DNA of 64,000 nt from Lepisosteus oculatus. Taxonomy: Eukaryota > Chordata > Actinopteri > Semionotiformes > Lepisosteidae. Under the pieces are notes generated by a model. It ran no database searches and had not been told where the DNA came from. It was given only the letters and a program-made list of their open reading frames with translations. The stretch covers positions 17,440,570 through 17,504,569 of the forward strand of contig NC_090707.1 of assembly GCF_040954835.1 (NCBI RefSeq). Reading direction: 5' to 3'. Of the stretch, positions 37,301 to 46,300 are shown piece after piece. How positions within the stretch are numbered: position 1 is the stretch's first letter; each line of letters begins with the position of its first letter. The position numbers were made by a program, and so were the translations under genes.

Positions 37301-40300
37301 CTTATACTATCCAATAAATAGATCTCAATAATTTGTTTCCCTCTATGCAGTAGGAAACAGTAGCTGGCTATTTCTAAATTAAATGTGCTTTTAAAAGCTT
37401 GTCTGAGGTGTAAAATAAAACCTTTTCATGATTTCAAGTTAGTGTATAAGTAAACCAACAGTAACAAGACAAAGATGCTTTTAATTTCCAAATTAGGAAG
37501 AACATCAGGGCAAGAATGAGAAATTTAGACCCATAACATTTTAAGCAGTCTTTGAAGAATTAGGCAGAATGAAATAGATTATACAGTAGTCTAAAACCTT
37601 TCCTTACCTTATTAAAATGTTTTACTAAACAGGAGAATGAAAGGAGCAAACCTACCATTTAAGGGCTCGTTTTTTCAAAATCTGACCTAAAGTAATATCG
37701 GTTTCATTTGACCCAGATAACCTAATCAGACAGTAAAGACCCACCAGAATTGCAAAGATAATTGCTACATGACCTGCACTGTTTTCTTGTTTTTTTCTTT
37801 ATTTATCCTCATTCTTAGTTTTTCACTTATTTGCACAGTTTTTCTTATTAAATTGTTTAATAATTGTGAACAGAAAATGGTCCTTCTTTATATTTAGACA
37901 AATTTACAAACATGGCTTCATTCCATAGAGTGAGGCCATCGGTGCAGGTGGTGATTTCACAGTAGAAATACTTGTTTTCTGTTTTAGACAGATTTGTTTC
38001 TCTTCATGGCCTCAGTGTTGTCCAGTGCTCATTAAAGTGCAAGATGACAGTTCTGGGGAGTTGATAATGGATGTCTTGTAAGGCCAAGTATGAATTCGAT
38101 ATCCACAGAGTACTCCGTTTTCTCTGCCAGCCAACATAGCTTAGCAGCCTAGCTCATACAGTAGAATAGCTGCCTTTTTGCAGGGGGTGGAACTCTCTCC
38201 CTGCTGAGGATTCTGAATAAGATGGCAATTAGTGATGGATTAGGTGGTTGTATCCATTAGGATCTAGGTTGAAACCATCGGAAATGGCTAAAAAAAAATA
38301 CACTTAAAACAAGTCCGAACCTGGACCTGGTTTCTGACCAGTTTCCCAGGAGTGGACCCTGATTGCCTTCATTAGTAGACATACTATGCCTGTGGCTTAA
38401 CCCCTTCAGTTAAATTGCGTTGGTTGAGTGATTTTGTAGGACAGAAAACATGCTTTTGTTTACAGCACATCAGTAGGATTTTTTTTTAAATAGGAAAAAA
38501 AAATGGAAAAAGTGGCTGTTGCCTGTATCTAAAATAAATTGTTCTGCGTTTTCCTGGGCAGAGTTTTGACTAGCTACCTGTAGTCGTCTGAACACTGGAC
38601 TTGGTTAGTTTAATGAAAGAGCATTATATGTCTTTACATGTCATTCCACAGATTTACAAAGCAGTACTGCCAAATGGTCTAATAACAAATGAGTCAAAGA
38701 GCCTGAAAGTAAAATAAAAGACATATTTGCACTTAATATGCTTGTCAGAATCTAATAGTAATCCTGTGTACACTGAATCCTCTATAAAAAAAGACCATTG
38801 ATAAAAATCCAATGTTACTCGCTGTAATTTATTATATGATCCACTATGGAACCAAATTAATTAAGTGATAAAGTTCTTGTTTAACTGAAATTCTGACACC
38901 GAAATATCAGAAAATAATATGAATGTACATATAATAGATTTATATACGAATACACTGTATATATAAAACAAAGTTTTCCTATTTTGGTTGATTCTAAGCA
39001 CAAAAGGCTATGAATCACAATGGGAACAAATATTAATGCAGGAAAATATTATTGCTCAGCAGTGTTTGTTTATCCCTCTTCCTAAAGGACAGCTACTGTA
39101 CATTTTTTTTTTCTGTGTGTTACTGTATACATTTAATTTGTAGTTTCTCTTCTGCCCGGGAGGTGAAGCAACCTTTGGCTGCTGGAGGAGTAAAGCAACA
39201 CATATCTAGTGTTTTGAGACGCAGAATTGACAATGCATTTATCTTTGAATAATGTAAATGTCCTGAGAATACTGTGGCAGTTGTCTGGAACAGGACCCTG
39301 TCCTCAGTGTGTGCGCTGAGGGCCCGAGCTGTCAGGCAGTGTGCTTGCAGCTCCGGCTCTGGAATAATTTCAGCTGTGTCTCCTGAAGTGCGCGGAGGAG
39401 CTCTCTCAGCTGAACATTCCTCCTCAGGCTAGAAGCATAGTCTTAAAGTTAATTTAGAGTCCTGTTGTAGAGGGAATTAATGGGTAAGGCTGGCCAAAAT
39501 TAAACTTTGCTTTCCTGTCAAGGGGGGAAGTAAAAGGCAGGAAAAAGACTTAAGGAATGGTCAGATTTGTGGTTCTCACTTTCAGAGCATTGAAAAGTAA
39601 ATCAGATGATCAGATTCTTTTTCTGGAGGATAAGAAAAAAAAACCTGTACCGTGAATGGCGGTATATAAAATAAAGGTTATTATTATTAAACTATGAAAT
39701 TAGCTGCTTGTGATCATGGCATTAATATAACTTCTTCTCTAGCAGTGGTAGGGAAGTGGCAATTTCAAATTAAACACTTCATGGGCAGCCTTTTCTAAAC
39801 GTAATGGGCTGATGCCCCAACAAATATGTTTGTTCAGGCTGAATGACTAAAACACGTATGGTTTAAAATTAATAGCTGGTGGCAGGCTGGCAGTGCTGTT
39901 CAGTGAGGCAAAGTGCCAGTAAATTGTTTGTCTTCTGCAGTACAGTCCTATAATTCTTCTGGGAGCCAATGACATTGTGCTTGCCAAACAAAATAATGAT
40001 AAATAGAGGAAAATCAAACTTGAAGATTTTAGATGGGGTTTTTTTTTCCGTCTCTGTGTCCTAGCTCCCTGGTCTGTTCTGAAAACATTTTCCTTCCTAA
40101 GGTGCAGATTAGAAATTTCTTATTTTCAGTTTTAAGATTGTAACTTGCCGTTTTATAATGTTACTTCCAACTAAGCTTTCCTTGAACTCATGTTGTGTAA
40201 ATGTGAAAACTTCTTCCTATTGCAGCATGAATATATGAAGCAGTAAAGAGAATATTTGATTATTTTTAACACGTTTTCCCCATCATTTCAAGTCATTTCA

Positions 40301-43300
40301 TGTTTCCATTTTACTTTTGCACATTGGAGCCGATTTCCACTACAGAGATTTTTATTTTATGTCCATCTTACATATAATATGTACATACGTACCTGCATAT
40401 TATAAGTATATTTTATGAATGTTCAATATGGAACATTTGTATTGGATGATTTACTTGTATTGCATTGTATGCTATTGTACGTTCCTGTAAATTGTATTTC
40501 TTTTTCCATAATTGGTTCTTTGTTGCACCACTCCTGGAAATAATTCTATACAAATAATTATAACATCTCATTTTTCATAAGAAAATGCGTGCAGCTTAAA
40601 GGTAGCAGAGCAAAAATGAACAGGTTTCTGAATTTTTCACTGTTTTCAAGTAGTCTGTAATTTGTTTGTTAGTGCAAATTGCGTTGGTTTTCTAAACTTC
40701 AACAGAAGGGGCCGTGCAGGTGGTAATTCTACAGAATTTCTAACCAGCATGGTGGTGCGACAGTCAGGACTGCTTCCTCGCACATTCTGGCTTCTGATTT
40801 TGATTTCTGACCGTGAAAAACGTCTGTATGGAGTTTGCATGACTCTCTGTCTGTGCATCCCACCGCCTTAACACATCGATTACAACAATCGATTACATCG
40901 ATTACCTTAACACATGGATACAGCGCGTGTGCCCTGTAATGTACTGATGCCCCATTCAGGGTAAAAATCCCGCCTTGAACCCTGTACTTCTGGGCTGCAG
41001 GATAGCATGACCCTTGAAGAGAAGGAAGAATGGGATTTGCAGTCACTGAAATGGCACCGAACAACATCGGATCATTCAATTTGTCAGCGTATATTAGCTG
41101 TTGTGATTGTCTTTAGTGATAAGTCAATATAGTAAGGAGATCATAGAGCATGGTTAACAGAGTATGTTAGATGTATTTAAACAGGTAGCGGTTAGCAGAA
41201 GTGAATGTTATGTGCCGGCACTTTGGACACCTTTTGACAGCTATGTAAGGGGAGACAGCACTATGATTTTATAGAGTGTAAAGAAGCCCATCGTCATTGT
41301 TTCCTGGGAGATGTGCTTAATCTCAAGAAATGCCTTTCAATCTCAAGCGGTAGAAAGAGAGTGGTTTCACAACCCATCCTCTTCTCTCATTCCCCCATTT
41401 TCGGCAGTCACGCCAATGGGAGAGGCTCCGTAGTAACACGTCCGCACAGTGATCACTCCATCATGTTTTCTTCTGTCGGCTTTCACTGGAGAAGTACAGC
41501 CGCAAATGAGCGGCTTGGTTTTTTTTTTCCAGAAGAGCTGCAGTTTTGGTGCTGACTGGGAGCGTCTGCGCACACGTCGAATGTCTGATCATATACAGAC
41601 GTAGAAATACCTCATTTTAGAGAGGTCAACAGAGCTGCACTCTGCAGCTTTCCTGAAAACCAGGCGTTTGGTACACATGAAATCTAATAGGGCATTCTGT
41701 ACCAAAACCACATGCATCGTCTCTGAATGTGTCTTGTGTCCCTTCATTGCATTTGAATGCACTATCCTGCCGTTTATTTATTTGTATTTTGCTTTCCAGG
41801 CCTATCTGCGGATGTGCAATCTGCCAGTCCAGGTGGTCTGCAGAGCCAATGCTGAGTACATGTCCCCATCTGGTAAGTCTGTTGTTCCCTGTGTGCATCT
41901 GGGCTCTGGAGTTACAGTGTCATGGCAACCGCGATTTGCAGCCCTTCAGCAACACCATTGGATGCAGCAATTCTAATTGCCCCCGCTCTCTTCTGGTTTT
42001 TTTTTTCTGGGTTTGGAGGAATGTAACATAAACCGCGATGTGAATAATGAACCCGCAGCAGTACTAGTCTTGCTTTTATTGCAAACACAGCTGCAGTAAA
42101 TACAGAACCTAATTAATATTTAAATGCAGCTTCTGCTTGTGGTGTGCACAGTTGCTCAAGGAACAGTGCACCATTCAGATTCCTCACTGAAGGAGTAGGA
42201 TTTGTTATTAGCTGGGCAATGTCAGCCGATGACCTTAGTGTTACTGCTGGAACAGTACAGAATGCCCTATTAGATTTCTAATTTCTAGCAGTACTGTATT
42301 TCTAATAGATGTAAAGCCATTTGAAACACATATACAGGTAGCAAAATTCCTGTATTATGCACAGTTGTTGCAGGTATGAACATTTAACATTGTGATATAA
42401 TTTGATTTATAATCTGATTTATAATGATTATCTTTGTGTTGATGCTGAAAGGCTTGTGCTATGTCTGTATTAACAAAAGAAACTTGTAACAAAATAATCC
42501 TACTTTACTACTAAAATAAACCTATGTTAATGTTTGTCATATTTATTGTATGTCTTATTTGTGTTTTGCCGAAAATGCAACACCAAAAGCACCAGTTTTT
42601 TTTTAAAAGCTAAAATATTAAAGAAAATAAACATGTTTTACTTACACTTCCTTTTGTGAGATTGCTAGGGTATGTGTGTGCATCACATACTGTAAGTACT
42701 TTGGGTGTTCATGAGGAACATATGTGAGAAGCCCTGTGAGACCTCTGTTCAAAGTAACCTGCATCTCCTTTGTAATACACTTTATCGTATGGATGCAGAT
42801 GAGGCCTTTGTTGGAGTGTTGCACCTCATCCATTACCCTAAGGCTGCCAGGGAGATAGTGAAGAATGAATCTTTTGAAAAGGACCATGGCACAACCTGCT
42901 GTTAGTGTGAACTCTGCGTGAACTAGGCCTAACAGCAGGTTCCATGCATCAAAAAATACACACATTTTTCACTTTTTGCCAATATTTAGTACAGTTTACC
43001 TCGATCAACATACCCTGCATTACAATCCATCTATTTCTCAATCTTTTAATCTCTTTGCCTGTCTGCCTATAGTATCTGTCTTGTTTGACTTTATCAGTCT
43101 GTCTGCCTTGTCTGACTAAAACTGAGATTTCTTTGGAGTTTTATAGATCTCAATCCGCAAATCATCTTTCAAAAACAAAAGGAAATAAAGTACAACCTCT
43201 TGTCAGTTAGTTAAACTGCCTATTTTACCCCACAGTTCTCTTTATAAGTAAATATATACATATAAAGCATATACTGTAGGGTCTGTTCTGACACATGTAG

Positions 43301-46300
43301 CTACTGTGGGATGTCCTTATTCTGGCATTGATGTTGCATTTTTAATTCTGCATTCAAAATTCTATTTTGACTAGATTTAATTTCCTTTTAGGTAATATGA
43401 GCATGTTGTTGGATGCTAACAGACTTTTTCCAGCCCTCACACATAATAGACCATCTTTCATAGTTCCTGAAAGAATGTTATTAATTTCAGCTCAGCAGAA
43501 AATAGATTTGCGGCTTCAGAGATCTAGTTAACTGATTGACTCGGGCAATCTGAAACTGCAGAAACCTGGCCTAATGGGGGAGGTGGAAAATTTTTCTGAC
43601 TGGAAGCCGAAAGTAAAGCCAGGGTTCACTTTTCATATGAGCATTACCGGTAGCATAAAAAGTTTTAACTCTTGAATACACCAAACGAGTTAAGACTGTA
43701 TGCCATGATAATCTAAATATTACAAACACTAGAGAAATAATAAATGGTTGTCTCTGAGTAAACATATTTTACATAGACTTAAGTGATGCAGTCTTAATGT
43801 GACATTTTGTTGCTGCAGATTAAAAATAAATACAATCATCTAAAGCTCAGCTTCCTGCCCTAGACAAACCACGTTTTATGCTTTCTGACTTTTATAGAAG
43901 CCCTTTGGCAATACTGTCATGGACTTTGTTGCTTTATGTGAAAAGTCATTGGACACAATTTAATTTCTGTCAGCTCTGACTACAATGGATTTCTTTACGC
44001 TATTTTCCACTTCTCACTGCGGAGAATCAGTGGAAGCAGACTGTGCCACCACTTTTTTTTTCTCTCTTTTCTGTTGCCCCAAGGTAAAGTGCCCTTTATA
44101 CACGTTGGTAATCAAGTTGTATCGGAACTTGGTCCCATAGTCCAGTTCACCAAGGCGAAGGTAAGAAAAACCACATCTATATGAATGCATTCAGTCACAG
44201 AAACTTTGAGACCACTACATCAATCATTCTGAGCCACATTCTGGAATACGTATTGATTTGACAATTTATATAAAAAATATTATGAATGCTCACAACCACT
44301 GCTAAGCTTTCAGATTTGTCAAATAAAGGAAGAGAAGGATATCTTTTGTATGTGTTAGTAAGCAAAACGGGGGAAAATCCATCGAACACTGCCTGGAATG
44401 CTTAATTAAAATCTTTGTACTTTTCTTTCAAAGACTCAGACTTTGCATATACTTTTGCTTCAGTTAAATTATGTGAGGGGAAATATACCGTGCCCAACTC
44501 GAACAAACCTGACCCGAGATGCTTTTATAGGTGCAAGCAAATAATTTAATACACACATTAGATTATGGTATATCTGTACATTTTATTTGCCTAGGTTTTC
44601 CATCTTCTGTTTCATGAAAGACAAACATCTGAAACAACCTCATCTGAAATATAGAAGAAGCTGAGTGTTTTGTTGAGAAATTCCCTTTATCATTTGATCC
44701 AAAAAATGAGGTTCCCCGATTCAAATTATTGATTTGATTTTGATCTGATTAAACGCTAATTGACAATAAGGTCGCCGTTTCTCTTTTTAACTGCAGCCAT
44801 CCTGGAGCTAAACTGAATGGAAGTATGTAACACATACTTGTTCTTTGTCCCTTTAGGGCCATTCACTTAGTGATGGACTGGATGAAGTCCAGAAGGCAGA
44901 GATGAAAGCCTACATGGAACTTGTGAATAATATGCTGCTGACAGCTGAGGTACAGTAACTTTTCAAATCTTATGTAGCTTTAGCTCTATACAGTGAATGT
45001 CTAAGAATGCATGACACATTTTTCTTTATGTTGCCAGCAACCAGTGCTACTTTATATAAACCTGACAGGCTAAAGAACTTGTAATGATTTTCAGGACACT
45101 TTTCTGGGGACAACATGTAGATTAGACTTTGGGGAGATTTTCTCTCAGGAAATTCAGCCACATTGTTACAGGAGACTCTTGAGAAGTATGGCGTGAGCTA
45201 CTTTTATTTTAAGGAACTTGGGCACCATACAAGTACTTACTTTTTATGTATGTATATAAAGAAATGATTTCAGAAAAAAATGAATGCCTGTGTCTCCAAA
45301 TATAGGAGAAAACTAGATTGTATTCTGTTGATTTGTTGCTCAGAGGAATAGATATAGGTTTACATTTAGCAAGAATAAAGTTTATTATGTGTGAGATAAT
45401 ATACATAAATACATTTTAAGCTCCCATTATTCTGTACCCACGATGTTCTATTAATAACAGTGAATTGGTGACAATTAATTAGCATTGATAACACACTATT
45501 ATCCTCTCTGATTGTCTCCATCAGGAAAGTAAATGAGCAATCAGCACAGCTGGATTAATGTGAAATTAAAAGGGTCACCCTGACATTTTTTTTCGCTGCA
45601 TTTTAATTAGATTCACCTACTATTTCTGTTATTTTAAAAATATTTATTTTTCACTAAAGTATCCCTTCTGCAATCTTGACCATAATTAATCACTGCACTC
45701 CTGAATATCATTAATGAAATGTGTGTAACCTTTTAATATTCCAGCCGTTCTTTCATAAATCAAGTCTAGATAAGAGTAAAGATTAAGTTTTTACAGCGGG
45801 AAGTTTTTCATAGATTGTCTCTCTGAGCTCAGATTCTCTTTGTATTTTGCAGCTGTATATACAGTGGTGTGATGAAAACACAGCGATGGAGGTGAGCGCT
45901 TTCACAGCATTTATCTTAATTAAAATTTAATGAAAAGGGGCTTTCTTTACAATTGTAGCTCCCAGCTCATAAATGATACATGGTACTTTACAGCATTAGT
46001 AATACAGTGTTCATTTACTTGGCCCGCACATATATTTTCGAAAAGCTGTGTGTCACTTTTGCTTGCTACGACTTTTATTGTTTTAGGAGCACATAATGCG
46101 GAGTTAAGATATAGTGTATTTAAAATTTTATAATGTTGATTTTGCTTTGTGGCTATTATCTTAAACCTTGGCGAGAACATAATACACTCCATAAATATTT
46201 GTCCTTGTGTATGTACATGGATGCATCTATCACAATTGATTAAATTTAAAAAGTGTTTTTAGAGCGGTAGTTCTTAAAATGAGTGTTTTTACATTACAGA

